Shown here: positions 53,701 to 63,985 of the stretch, in pieces
Layout of the letters: each line of letters opens with the position of its first letter
Numbering within the stretch: the first letter of the stretch is position 1
Source: Arachis hypogaea
Lineage: Eukaryota; Streptophyta; Magnoliopsida; Fabales; Fabaceae
Assembly: GCF_003086295.3 (NCBI RefSeq)
Contig: NC_092039.1
Coordinates: 94,635,061 to 94,699,060, forward strand
Length of the DNA: 64,000 nt
Direction: 5' to 3'
The notes under the pieces: generated by a model
The model's input: only the letters and a program-made list of their open reading frames with translations
The model's database searches: none
What the model was told of the DNA's origin: nothing
Translations under genes and position numbers: made by a program

Positions 53701-55728
53701 GATGTCCTCAAGCTCTGATTCTAGGCTTTCAGTCATATTGATTTCTTCTACCAGAGAGTCAATAATGTCAGCACCCATGCAGTCATTTGGTGTGTCTGGA
53801 TGCTGCATAGCTTTCACAGCATTCAACTTGAACTCATCCTCATTGACTCTCAGGGTCACTTCCCCTCTCTGTACATCAATGAGAGTTCGTCCAGTTGCTA
53901 GGAAAGGTCTTCCTAGAATGAGAGTTGCACTTTTGTGCTCCTCCATTTCCAGCACCACAAAGTCAGTTGGAAAGGCGAATGGCCCAACCTTGACAATCAT
54001 ATCCTCTATTATGCCTGATGGATATTTAATGGAGCCATCAGCAAGTTGGAGGCATATCCGGGTTGGTTTGACTTCTCCGGTCAACCCAAGCTTTCTGATA
54101 GTGGATGCAGGTATTAGATTGATGCTTGCTCCAAGATCACACAGGGCTGTCTTGGTGCAAGGACCTTCTAATGTGCATGGTATCATAAAGCTTCCTGGAT
54201 CTTGAAGCTTTTCTGGTAAGCTTTTTAGAATGACTGCACTGCATTCTTCAGTGAGAAACACTTTTTCAGTTTCTCTCCAATCCTTCTTATGACTTAAGAT
54301 TTCTTTCATGAACTTAGCATAAGAAGGTATTTGCTCAAGTGCCTCTGCAAACGGAATCTTTATTTCAAGAGTCCTTAGATAGTCTGCAAAGCGGGCAAAT
54401 TGCTTATCCTGTTCCGCTTGGTAGAGTTTTTGAGGATAAGGCATCTTTGCTTTATATTCTTCAACCTTAGATGCTGCAGGTTTATTCCTTACAGAAGTGG
54501 TTGAAGAAGCCTTGTTAGAGGGATTACTGTCAGCACTCTCAGGTGTCTGATCCTCCCTTGGCATCTGAACGCCAGGATTGGGTGGAAAATGGGCGTTTAA
54601 CGCCAACTTTTCCCCCTTTTCTGGCATTTGAACGCCAGAACTGGGCAGGGAATGGGCGTTTAACGCCAGCTTTCCCCCCTTTTCTGGCGTTTGAACGCCA
54701 AAAGTGTTCCTCTCTGGGCTCTTACTGTCCTCAGAGGGATTTTGAACAGTGGTTTGGTTATCCTCTGTCAATTGTTCCTTATTTGGCTTTTTGCTCTTTT
54801 GAGCAGTGTTATTTAGTGTCTTCCCACTCCTCAGTTGAACTGCTTGGCATTCCTCTGTTATTTGTTTAGATATTTGCTGTTTAGCTCGATTCAACTGCAG
54901 TTCCATGTTTTTGTTAGCAACTTTAGTTTCATGGAGCATCTCTTTAAATTCTGCTAACTGTTCTGTCATCAGGAGCAATTGTTGATTAAGCTCAATCATC
55001 TGTTCTTGAGGATTAGGATCAGTGGCTAGTGCCATGACTTCCTCTTTTGGAGAGAACTCATTGCTAGAGTACAAATATTGGTTTCTAGCAACAGTGTCTA
55101 TAAGCTCTTGAGCTTCTTCAATTGTCTTCCTCATGTGTATAGATCCACCAGCTGAGTGGTCTAAAGACATCTGAGCTTTTTCTGTAAGCCCATAGTAGAA
55201 GATGTCTAACTGTACCCACTCTGAAAACATTTCAGAGGGGCACTTTCTTAGCATACCTCTATACCTCTCCCAGGCATTATAAAGGGATTCATTATCCTCT
55301 TGTTTAAAGCCTTGGATGTCCAGCCTTAGCTGTGTCATCCTCTTTGGAGGGTAAAAGTGATTCAGGAATTTGTCTGATAACTGTTTCCATGTCTTTATGC
55401 TTGCTGTAGGTTGGTTATTCAACCACCTTTTAGCTTGATCTTTTACAGCAAATGGAAACAGTAATAGTCTGTAGACATCCTGATCTACCTCTTTATCATG
55501 TACTGTGTCAGCAATTTGTAAGAATTGTGCCAGAAACTCAGTAGGTTCTTCCTGTGGAAGACCGGAATACTGGCAATTTTGCTGCACTATGATAATGAGT
55601 TGAGGATTTAGCTCAAAGCTGCTTGCTTTGATGGGAGGTGTACATATGCTACTCCCATATGCAGCTGTAATGGGGTTAGCATATGACCCCAGAGTCCTTC
55701 TGGACTGATCAATTCCACTTAGGTCCAT
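50722..55728 (-). pseudogene. G3 gag-pol polyprotein (gag-PR-RT-RNase H-IN), one premature TAG
   Basis: From ATG 55728 an open frame of 1467 codons runs to TAG 51327-51325, then the same frame continues to 50722. Gag lies at about residues 1-330 (FAVKDQAKRWLNNQPTASIK, MSLDHSAGGSIHMRKT) without a zinc knuckle; a palindrome-encoded repeat at 340-395; protease near 531 (CDLGASINLIP; LILGRPFLATGRTLID); reverse transcriptase with WRMCIDYRRLN, MPFGLCNAPATFQRCM and FMDDFSVYGD near 953; RNase H with CDASDHAIGALLG near 1101 and YTDHAALKYL near 1164; integrase HHCC zinc site near 1304-1350 (CDSCQRAG), aspartates in WRIDFMG (~1379) and LISDGG (~1436). The stop replaces the glutamine of HPQTNGQAEV, so the third catalytic residue (E of QAEV) and the C-terminus [18 protein letters not shown] lie beyond it. 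A one-base CAG-to-TAG change is the only lesion seen. Confidence 0.93.
54559..54704 (-). repeat. Palindrome array D: in-frame copies inside the G3 gag-pol ORF
   Basis: Five units (e.g. ctggcatttgaacgccag, gggcgtttaacgcca, ctggcgtttgaacgcca) lie in frame between gag and protease. They are translated as a repeat: FGVQTPEKGGKLALNAH, SGVQMPEKGEKLALNAH, PGVQMPRE. The unit is proline-rich and unlike the surrounding gag. Confidence 0.88.
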
Positions 55729-56263
55729 AATGGATAAATGGAAATGATATGGATTGCAAATAGATAAAATATTTTTTTTTGAATTAAACGAAAGAAATAA
55801 AATAAAATAAAAGGAAATTAAGATAAAAATTCGAAAATAAAAAAGAAAATAAGATCAAAGCAAATTGAGAACTGAATCAATTAGTTAATTAAAAAGATTT
55901 TGAAAAGAGCAATTAAAAAGATATGATTGAAAAATTTTTATGAAAAAGATTTGATTTTTGAAAAGAGGAAAGAGAAAAACAACAAAATGACACCAAACTT
56001 AAAACTTTTAGAAAATCAAACACTAATTTTCGAAAATTTTTAAGGGAAAAACACAAAGAGGACACCAAACTTAGAATTTTTATAGATCAAGAAGAGACTA
56101 AGGACATGCAAAATCGAAAAACTAAAAGAAAAGTAAAAGCATGCAATTGACACCAAACTTAAAATATGAAACTAGACTCAACTAAAAGACTCTAAACCAA
56201 CAAAAACAAAACAGTCCTAATCTAAGAAACAAGATAAGCCGTCAGTTGTCCAAACTCGAACAA
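55729..56263 (-). other. G3 untranslated leader
   Basis: About 535 bp, much shorter than in G1/G2/G4. It contains three TAAGTTTGGTGT words (minus strand, near 55991, 56063 and 56152) and two TTTTCGAAAA-type words. Confidence 0.7.
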
Positions 56264-56281
56264 TCCCCGGCAATGGCGCCA
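56264..56281 (-). promoter_or_regulatory. G3 primer binding site, tRNA-Asp type
   Basis: Minus strand tggcgccattgccgggga: one mismatch from the G1/G2 PBS. Six bases separate it from the LTR. Confidence 0.85.
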
Positions 56282-56287
56282 AAAACT

Positions 56288-57810
56288 TGGTGCACGAAAT
56301 TGCAATCACACTTTTGCAATCCCGCACAACTAACCAGCAAGTGCACTGGGTCGTCCAAGTAATACCTTACGCGAGTAAGGGTCGATCCCACGGAGATTGT
56401 CGGCTTGAAGCAAGCTATGGTTATCTTGTAAATCTTAGTCAGGATATTAGAAATTATCAGGATTGATTGTGAAAAGAAAAAGAACATGAAATAGTTACTT
56501 GTTTTGCAGTAATAGAGAATAGGTTGGGGTTTTGGAGATGCTCCATCTTCTGAATCTCTGCTTTCCTACTATCTTCTTCTTCAAGCACGCAAGGCTCCTG
56601 CCATGGCAAGCTGTATGCAAGGGTTTCACCATTGTTAGTGGCTACCTCCCACCCTCTCAGTGGAAATGTTCAACGCACCCTGTCACGGCACGGCTATCCA
56701 TCTGTCGGTTCTCAATCAGGCCGGAATAGAATCCAGTGATTCTTTTGCGTCTGTCACTAACGCCCCGCCTTCAGGAGTTTGAAGCTCGTCACAGTCATTC
56801 AATCATTGAATCCTACTCAGAATACCACAGACAAAGTTTAGACCTTCCGGATTCTCTTGAATGCCGCCATCAGTTCTAGCTTATACCACGAAGATTCCGG
56901 TTAAAGAATCCAAGAGATATCTACTTAATCTAAGGTAGAACGGAGGTGGTTGTCAGGCACACGTTCATAGTTGAGAATGATGATGATTGTCACGGATCAT
57001 CACATTCATCCGATTTAAGAACAAGTAGTATCTTAGAATGGAAGCAAGCATGATTGAATGAAAAACAGTAGTAATTGCATTAATCCATCAAGACACAGCA
57101 GAGCTCCTCACCCCCAACCATGGGGTTTAGAGACTCATGCTGTAGAAAATACAATGAGAAACGTGTAAAGTGTCATGAGGTACAGATACAATGTCAAAAG
57201 ATCCTATTAATAGTAAACTAGTAACCTAAGGTATACAGAAATGAGTAAAATGACGTAAAAATCCACTTCTGGGTCCACTTGGTGTGTGCTTGGGCTGAGC
57301 ATTGAAGCATTTTCGTGTAGAGACCTTTTCTGGAGTTAAACGCCAGCTTTTATGCCAGTTTGGGCGTTTAACTCCAAGTTTTATGCCAGTTCCAGCGTTA
57401 GACGCTGGAATTTCTGAGGCTGTTTTGCCACGCCGGTTTGGGCCATCAAATCTCGGGCAAATTATAGACTATTATATATTGCTGGAAAGCCCAGGATGTC
57501 TACTTTTCAATGCCGTTGAGAGGGCGCCAATTGGGCTTCTGTAGCTCCAGAAAATCCACTTCGAGTGCAGGGAGGTCAGAATCCAACAGCATCTGCAGTC
57601 CTTTACAGTCTCTGAATTAGATTTTTGCTCAGAACCCTCAATTTCAGTCAGAAAATACTTGAAATCACAGAAAAACACACAAACTCATAGTAAAGTCCAG
57701 AAAAGTGAATTTTAACTAAAAACTAATAAAAATATACTAAAAACTAATTAGATTATACTAAAAACATACTAAAAACAATGCCAAAAAGCGTATAAATTAT
57801 CCGCTCATCA
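56288..57810 (-). repeat. G3 5' LTR (1523 bp)
   Basis: Same length as the 3' LTR; about 20 substitutions by eye and no indel noticed. Followed by atcct, the right TSD. Confidence 0.95.
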
Positions 57811-58811
57811 ATCCTCATGAATGCCGCCATCTATCTAGCTTATACCACGAAGATTCTGTTGGGGAATCTAAGAGATATGCGCCCGGCCTAGAGTAAAACG
57901 GAAGTGGTTGTCAGTCACGCACGTTCATAGGTGAGAATGATGATGAGTGTCACGGATCATCACATTCATCAAAGTGTTGTGCAACGTATATCTTGGAATA
58001 AGAATAAAAGAGAATTGAATAAAAAGTAATGGTAATTATATTGAAACTTGAGGTACAGCAGAGCTCCACACCCTTAATATATGGTGTGCAGAAACTCCAC
58101 CGTTGAAAATACATAAGTAAAAGGTTCAGGCATGGGCGAGAGGCCAGCCCCCATGATCTGAGAACTAAACGTCCCAAGATGTCTAATACACTAGTAAAAA
58201 GTTCTATTTATAATAAACTAGCTACTAGGGTTTACATGAGTAAGTAATTGATGCATAAATCCACTTCCGGGGCCCACTTGGTGTATGCTTGGGCTGAGCT
58301 TGATCTATCCACGAGCTGAGGCTTTTCTTGGAGTTGAACTCCAAGTTATAACGTGTTTTGGGCGTTCAACTCCGGATCATGACGTGTTTCTGGCGTTTAA
58401 CTCCAGACAGCAGCATGTACTTGGCGTTCAACGCCAATTTACGTCATCAATTTCCGAATAAAGTATGGACTATTATATAATGCTGGAAAGATCTGGATGT
58501 CTACTTTCCAATGCCATTGAGAGCGCGCCATTTGAAGTTCGGTAGCTCCAGAAAATCCATTTCGAGTGCAGGGAGGTCAGATTCCAACATCATCAGTAGT
58601 CCTTTTGTCAGCCTTTTTCAGAGTTTTGCTCAAGTCCCTCAATTTCAGCCAGAAATTACCTGAAATCACAGAAAAATACACAAACTCATAGTAAAGTCCA
58701 GAAATGTGAATTTAACATAAAAACTATTGAAAACATCCTTAAAAGTAGCTTGAACTTACTAAAAACTACCTAAAAACAATGCCAAAAAGCGTATAAATTA
58801 TTCGCTCATCA
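57811..58811 (-). repeat. G2 5' LTR, right (U3-side) part
   Basis: Resumes at atcctcatgaatgccgcc (atcct is the duplicated TSD) and ends ...ttcgctcatca. Collinear with 38597-39592 in the other G2 LTR. Confidence 0.92.
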
Positions 58812-60122
58812 GAGTTCAACTCCAAGAAAAGCCTCAGCTCGTGGATAGATCAAGCTCAGCCCAAGCATACACCAAGTGGGCCCCGGAAGTGGATTTATGC
58901 ATCAATTACTTACTCATGTAAACCCTAGTAGCTAGTTTAGTATAAATAAGACTTTTTACTAGTGTATTAGTCGTCTTTTGACCACGTTTCATCTTTGGTC
59001 TCAGTTTTGTTTTATTCTTCATCTTAGGAGGCCATTGATCACGTTTTAGGGGGCTGGCCATTCGGCCATGCCTGAACCTTTCACTTATGTATTTTCAACA
59101 GTGGAGTTTCTGCACACTATAGATTAAGGGTGTGGAGCTCTGCTGTACCTCAAGTTTCAATACAATTACTATTACTTTTTATTCAATTCTCTTTTATTCT
59201 TATTCCAAGATATACGTTGCACAACACTTTGATGAATGTGATGATCCGTGACACTCATCATCATTCTCACCAATGAACGCGCGTGACTGACAACCACTTC
59301 CGTTCTACTTTAGGCCGGGCGCATATCTCTTAGATTCCCCAACAGAATCTTCGTGGTATAAGCTAGATAGATGGCGGCATTCATGGGGATCCGGAAAGTC
59401 TAACCTTGTTTGTGGTATTCCGAGTAGGATCCAGGGAATCCGGAAAGTCTAACCTTGTCTGTGGTATTCCGAGTAGGATTCCGGTATTGAATGACTGTGA
59501 CGGGCTTCCAACTCGCGATTGCTGGGCGTGATGACAAACGCAAAAGGATCAATGGATCCTATTGCAACATGATCGAGAACCAACAGCTGATTAGCCGTGC
59601 TGTGACAGAGCATTTGGACCATTTTCACTGAGAGGATGGGATGTAGCCATTGACAAGGGTGATGCCTCCAGACGATTAGCCGTGCAGTGACAGCGCATAG
59701 GACCATTTTCCCGAGAGGATTAAAAGTAGCCATTGATGATGGTGATGCCCTACATACAGCTTGCCATGGAAAGGAGTAGGAAGGATTGGATGAATGTAAT
59801 AAGAAAATAGAGATTTGAGAGGAGCACAGCATCTCCATACGCCTATCTGAAATTCCCACTATTGATTTACATAAGTATTTCTATCCCTTTTTATTTTCTA
59901 TTTATTATTAATTTTTGAACTCATCATAAACCAATTTAATCTGCCTAACTGAGATTTACAAGGTGATCATAGCTTGCTTCATACCAACAATCTCTGTGGG
60001 ATCGACCCTTACTCACGTAAGGTATTACTTGGATGACCCAGTACACTTGCTGGTTAAGTTGAACGGAGTTGTGAGCTTCTCTAACAGTGCCTAGAACTCT
60101 TGTATCACAATTTCATCCACCA
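58812..60122 (+). repeat. G4 5' LTR, second part
   Basis: Resumes with gagttcaactccaagaaaag (gagtt is the duplicated TSD of G2), has a TATA-like tataaataag near 58942, and ends ...atttcatccacca. A ~75-bp internal repetition near 59375-59480 (ccggaaagtctaaccttg twice) and another near 59590-59715 (gattagccgtgc twice) make it longer than the G1 and G2 LTRs. Confidence 0.9.
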
Positions 60123-60128
60123 AGTTTT

Positions 60129-60146
60129 TGGCGCCGTTGCCAGGGA
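60129..60146 (+). promoter_or_regulatory. G4 primer binding site, tRNA-Asp type
   Basis: tggcgccgttgccaggga, one G-to-A change from the G1/G2 PBS. Confidence 0.85.
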
Positions 60147-61669
60147 TTGTTCGAGTATGGACAACTGACGGTTCATCTTATTGCTCAGATTAGGTAATTT
60201 TCTTTTCAAAAATCTTTTTCAAAATTTTTCTTTTCTTTTTCATTTTTCCAACCTTTATTTTCGAAAAAATTAATAAAAATACAAAAAAATCATAAAATCA
60301 TAAAAATAAAAAATAATTTGTGTTTCTTGTTTGAGTCTTGAGTCAATTTTTAAGTCTGGTGTCAATTGCATGTTTTAAAAAATTTTCACTTGCATTTTTC
60401 GAAAATTCCATGCATTCATAGTGTTCTTCATGATCTTCAAGTTGTTCTTGACAAGTCTTCTTGTTTGATCTTGATGTTTTCTTGTTTTGTGTTGTTTGTT
60501 GTTTTTCATGTGCATTTTTCGTTTGTTAGAGTCCATGCTTTAAAGATTTCTAAGTTTGGTGTCTTGCATGTTTTCTTTGCATAAAAATTTTTTCAAAAAT
60601 ATGTTCTTGATGTTCATCATGATCTTCAAAGTGTTCTTGGTGTTCATCTTGACATTCATAGTGTTCTTGCATGCATTAAGTGTTTGATCCAAAATTTTCA
60701 TGTTTTGGGTCATGTTGGTGTTTTTCTCTCTCATAATTAAAAATTCAAAAATCAAAAAAATATATCTTTTCCTTATTTCCCTCCAAATTTTCGAAATTTT
60801 GGGTTGACTTGGTCAAAAAATTTTTAAAAATTAGTTGTTTCTTACAAGTCAATTCAAAATTTCAATTTTAAAAATCTTATCTTTTCAAAATCTTTTTCAA
60901 AAATCATATCTTTTTCATTTTTTTCTATTTTTCAAAAATTTCAAAAATCTTTTTCAAAATATTTTCAAAATCTTTTTCTTATCTTTATATCAAATTTTCG
61001 AAAAACTCACTAACAATTAATGTGATTGATTCAAAAATTTGAAGTTTATTACTTTCTTGTTAAGAAAGGTTCAATCTTTAAGTTCTAGAATCTTATCTTG
61101 TAGTTTCTTGTTAGTGAAGTAAGTAATTTTAAATTTTTAAATTAAATCTTTTTATCTTTTATCTTATCATTTTCAAAAATTTTATCTTTTTCAAAATTTG
61201 ATTTCAAAATATCTTATCTAACTTCTTATCTTCTAATCTTTTCAAAGTTGATTTTCAAATCTTTTTCAACTAACTAATTAACTTTTTATTTGTTTCTTAT
61301 CTTTTTCAAAACCACCTAACTACTTTTCCCCCTCTAATTTTCAAAAATATCTCACCTCTTTTTCAAAAATTCTTTTTGTTCTAAATTTTAATTTTAATTA
61401 TATCTTATCTTTAATTTTTGAAAATTACTAACCCTTTTTTAAAATTATTTTCGAATTTTCTATCTCTTTTCTTATTCTATTTAATTAATTATTTACTAAC
61501 ACTTCTCTTCACCTCTTTTCATCTAAAATCCGAACCCAATATATCCCTTGTGTTTGGATTCTTCACTTTTCTTTCTTCTACCCCCTTTTCTTTTTCTACT
61601 AACATAAAGGAATCTCTATACTGTAACATAGAGGATTCCTCTTTCTTTTCTTGTTTTCTTCTCTCTCAT
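60147..61669 (+). other. G4 untranslated leader, pyrimidine-rich
   Basis: Collinear with the G1 leader (28388-30168) but ~260 bp shorter. It has a TAAGTTTGGTGT word near 60550 and a mutated one near 60353. The apparent upstream extension of the gag ORF to 61418 lies in this leader and is not conserved. Confidence 0.7.
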
Positions 61670-63985
61670 ATGAGCAGGAACAAGGATAAAGGCACTCTTG
61701 TTGAAATTGATCCAGAACCTGAAAGGACTCTGAAGAAAAAATTAAGAGAAGCTAAGTTACAACAATCCAGAAGTAACCTCTCAGAAATTTTCGAACAAGA
61801 GAAGGAGATGTCAGCCGAAAATAATAATAATGCAAGGAGAATGCTTGGTGACTTCACAAAGCCAACGTCCAAGTTTGATGGAAGAAGCATCTCCATTCCT
61901 GCCATTGGAGCCAATAACTTTGAGCTGAAACCTCAGCTAGTTGCCTTAATGCAACAAAACTGCAAGTTTTATGGACTTCCATCTGAAGATCCTTATCAGT
62001 TTTTAACTAAATTCTTGCAGATCTGTGAGACTGTAAAGATGAATGGAGTTGATCCTGAAGTCTACAAACTCATGCTTTTCCCTTTTGCTGTAAGAGACAG
62101 AGCTAGAATATGGTTAGATTCATAACCTAAGGATAGCCTGGACTCCTGGGATAAGTTGGTCACAGCCTTCTTGGATAAATTCTTTCCTCCTCAAAAGCTG
62201 AGCAAGCTGAGAGTGGATGTTCAAACCTTCAAACAAAAAGATGGTGAATCCCTCTATGAAGCTTGGAAAAGATACAAGCAGCTGACCAAAAGATGTCCAT
62301 CTGACATGTTTTCAGAATGGACCATATTAGATATATTCTATTATGGCCTGTCTGAATTTTCGAAAATGTCATTGGACCATTCTGCAGGTGGATCTATTCA
62401 CCTAAAGAAAACGCCTGAAGAGGCTCAAGAACTCATTGACATGGTTGCAAACAACCAATTCATGTACACTTCTGAGAGGAATTTCGTGAATAATGGGATA
62501 TCTCAGAAGAAAGGAGTTCTTGAAATTGATGCTCTGAATGCCATATTGGCTCAGAACAAAGTGTTGACTCAACAGGTCAACATGATCTCTCAAAGTCTGA
62601 ATGGATGGCAAAATGCATCCAACAGTACTAAAGAGGTAGGTTCTGAAGAAGCTTATGATCCTGAGAACCCTGCCATGGCAGAGGTTAATTACATGGGTGA
62701 GCCTTATGGAAACACCTATAACTCATCATGGAGAAATCTTCCAAATTTCTCATGAAAAGATCAACAAAAGCCTCAACAAGGCTTTAACAATGGTGGACGT
62801 AATAGGCTGAGCAATAGCAAGCCTTTTCCATCATCTTCTCAGCAACAGACAGAGAATTCTGAACAAAACACTTCTAATTTAGCCAATCTAGTCTCTGATC
62901 TGTCAAAGGCCACTTTCAGTTTCATGAGTAAAACAAGGTACTCCATTAGAAATCTGGAGGCACAAGTGAGCCAGCTGAGTAAGAAAGTCATTGAAACTCC
63001 TCCCAGTATTCTTCCAAGCAATACAGAAGAGAATCCAAAAGGAGAGTGCAAGGCCATTGATGTGATCAATGTGGCCGAATGCACAAGGGAGGAGGAGGAC
63101 GAAAATCCTAGTGAGGAAGACCTCCTGGGATGTCCCTCAAGCAAGAAGGAGTTTCCTATTAAGGATCCAAAGGAATCTGAGGCTCATATAGAGACCATAG
63201 AGATTCCATTAAATCTCTTTCTGCCATTCATGAGCTCTGAAGACTATTCTTCCTCTGAAGAGGATGAAGATGTGACTGGAGAGCAAGTTGCTCAATACTT
63301 AGGAGCTATCATGAAGCTGAATGCCAAGTTGTTTGGTAATGAGACTTGGAAAAGTGAACCTCCCTTGCTCATTAATGAACTAGATACCTGGATTCAGCAA
63401 ATTTTACCTCAAAAGAGGCAAGATCCTGGCAAGTTCTTAATACCTTGTACCATAGGCACCATGACCTTTGAAAAGGCTCTATGTGATCTGGGGTCAGGGA
63501 TAAATCTTATGCCACTCTCTGTAATGGAGAAGCTGGGGATCATTGAGGTACAACCTGCCTTGTTCTCATTACAATTGGCAGACAAGTCATTGAGACAAGC
63601 TTATGGAATAGTGGAGGACGTGTTAGTAAAGGTTGAAGGCCTTTACATCCCTGCTGATTTCATAATCTTAGACACTAGGAAGGAAGAGGATGAATGCATC
63701 ATCCTTGGAAGACCTTTTCTAGCTACAACAGGAGCTGTGATAGATGTCAACAGAGGTGAATTAGTCCTTCAATTGAATAGGGACTACCTTGTGTTTAAGG
63801 CACATGGCCATCCCTCTGTGACAAAAGAGAGTAAGCATGAAGAGCTTCTCTCAGTTCAGAGTCAAGAAGAGCCCCCACAGTCAAACTCTAAGTTTGGTGT
63901 TGGGAGGCCACAACCAAACTCTAAGTTTGGTGTTAAGACCCCATATCCAAACTCTAAGTTTGGTGTTGGGACTATACAACATTGA
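61670..63985 (+). pseudogene. G4 gag-protease, one frame with two in-frame stops
   Basis: From ATG 61670 (MSRNKDKGTLVEIDPEPERT) a single frame of 772 codons runs to TGA 63983-63985. TAA at 62123-62125 replaces a glutamine and TGA at 62753-62755 replaces a tryptophan (both C-to-T or G-to-A). Gag (GESLYEAWKRYKQL, MSLDHSAGGSIHLKKTPEE), the SSEDYSSSEEDEDVTGEQV linker, protease CDLGSGINLMPLSVMEKLG and IILGRPFLATTGAVID are present. The C-terminus carries three in-frame repeats: SNSKFGVGRPQ, PNSKFGVKTPY, PNSKFGVGTIQ. The start is fixed by agreement with G1 and G2. No zinc knuckle. Confidence 0.92.
63881..63970 (+). repeat. Three tandem hairpin/PNSKFGV repeats (G4), in frame
   Basis: Units contain (t/c)caaactctaagtttggtgtt. 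Each forms a CCAAACT/AGTTTGG hairpin and contains the TAAGTTTGGTGT word found elsewhere in the elements; here they encode SKFGV repeats. Confidence 0.85.

Larger units (their letters stand above)
46280..57810 (-). mobile_element. G3: near-intact autonomous Athila-type Ty3/gypsy element (11,531 bp)
   Basis: Minus strand. The LTRs are 46280-47802 and 56288-57810, both exactly 1523 bp, with about 20 differences by eye (~1.3%). The TSD is atcct (46275-46279 and 57811-57815), exact. The interior holds PBS, gag-pol, palindrome array C, ORF3 and a PPT-position module. Only two disabling changes were found: one TAG in integrase and a 2-nt insertion in ORF3. Size and LTR length resemble what I recall for the peanut FIDEL family; this was not tested. 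Confidence 0.95.
37948..58811 (-). mobile_element. G2: non-autonomous Athila-type element nested in the G4 LTR
   Basis: Minus strand. 3' LTR 37948-39592 (1645 bp); 5' LTR 45631-46279 plus 57816-58811, also 1645 bp when G3 is set aside. The TSD is gagtt at 37943-37947 and 58812-58816, exact. The interior holds gag, protease, palindrome array B and an ORF3 remnant with a tRNA-Cys fragment, but no reverse transcriptase or integrase. LTRs differ at several tens of positions by eye (about 2-3%). Confidence 0.93.

Noticed and set aside
53696..54205. 169-codon ORF on the plus strand
   Set aside because: Antisense shadow of the G3 protease region.
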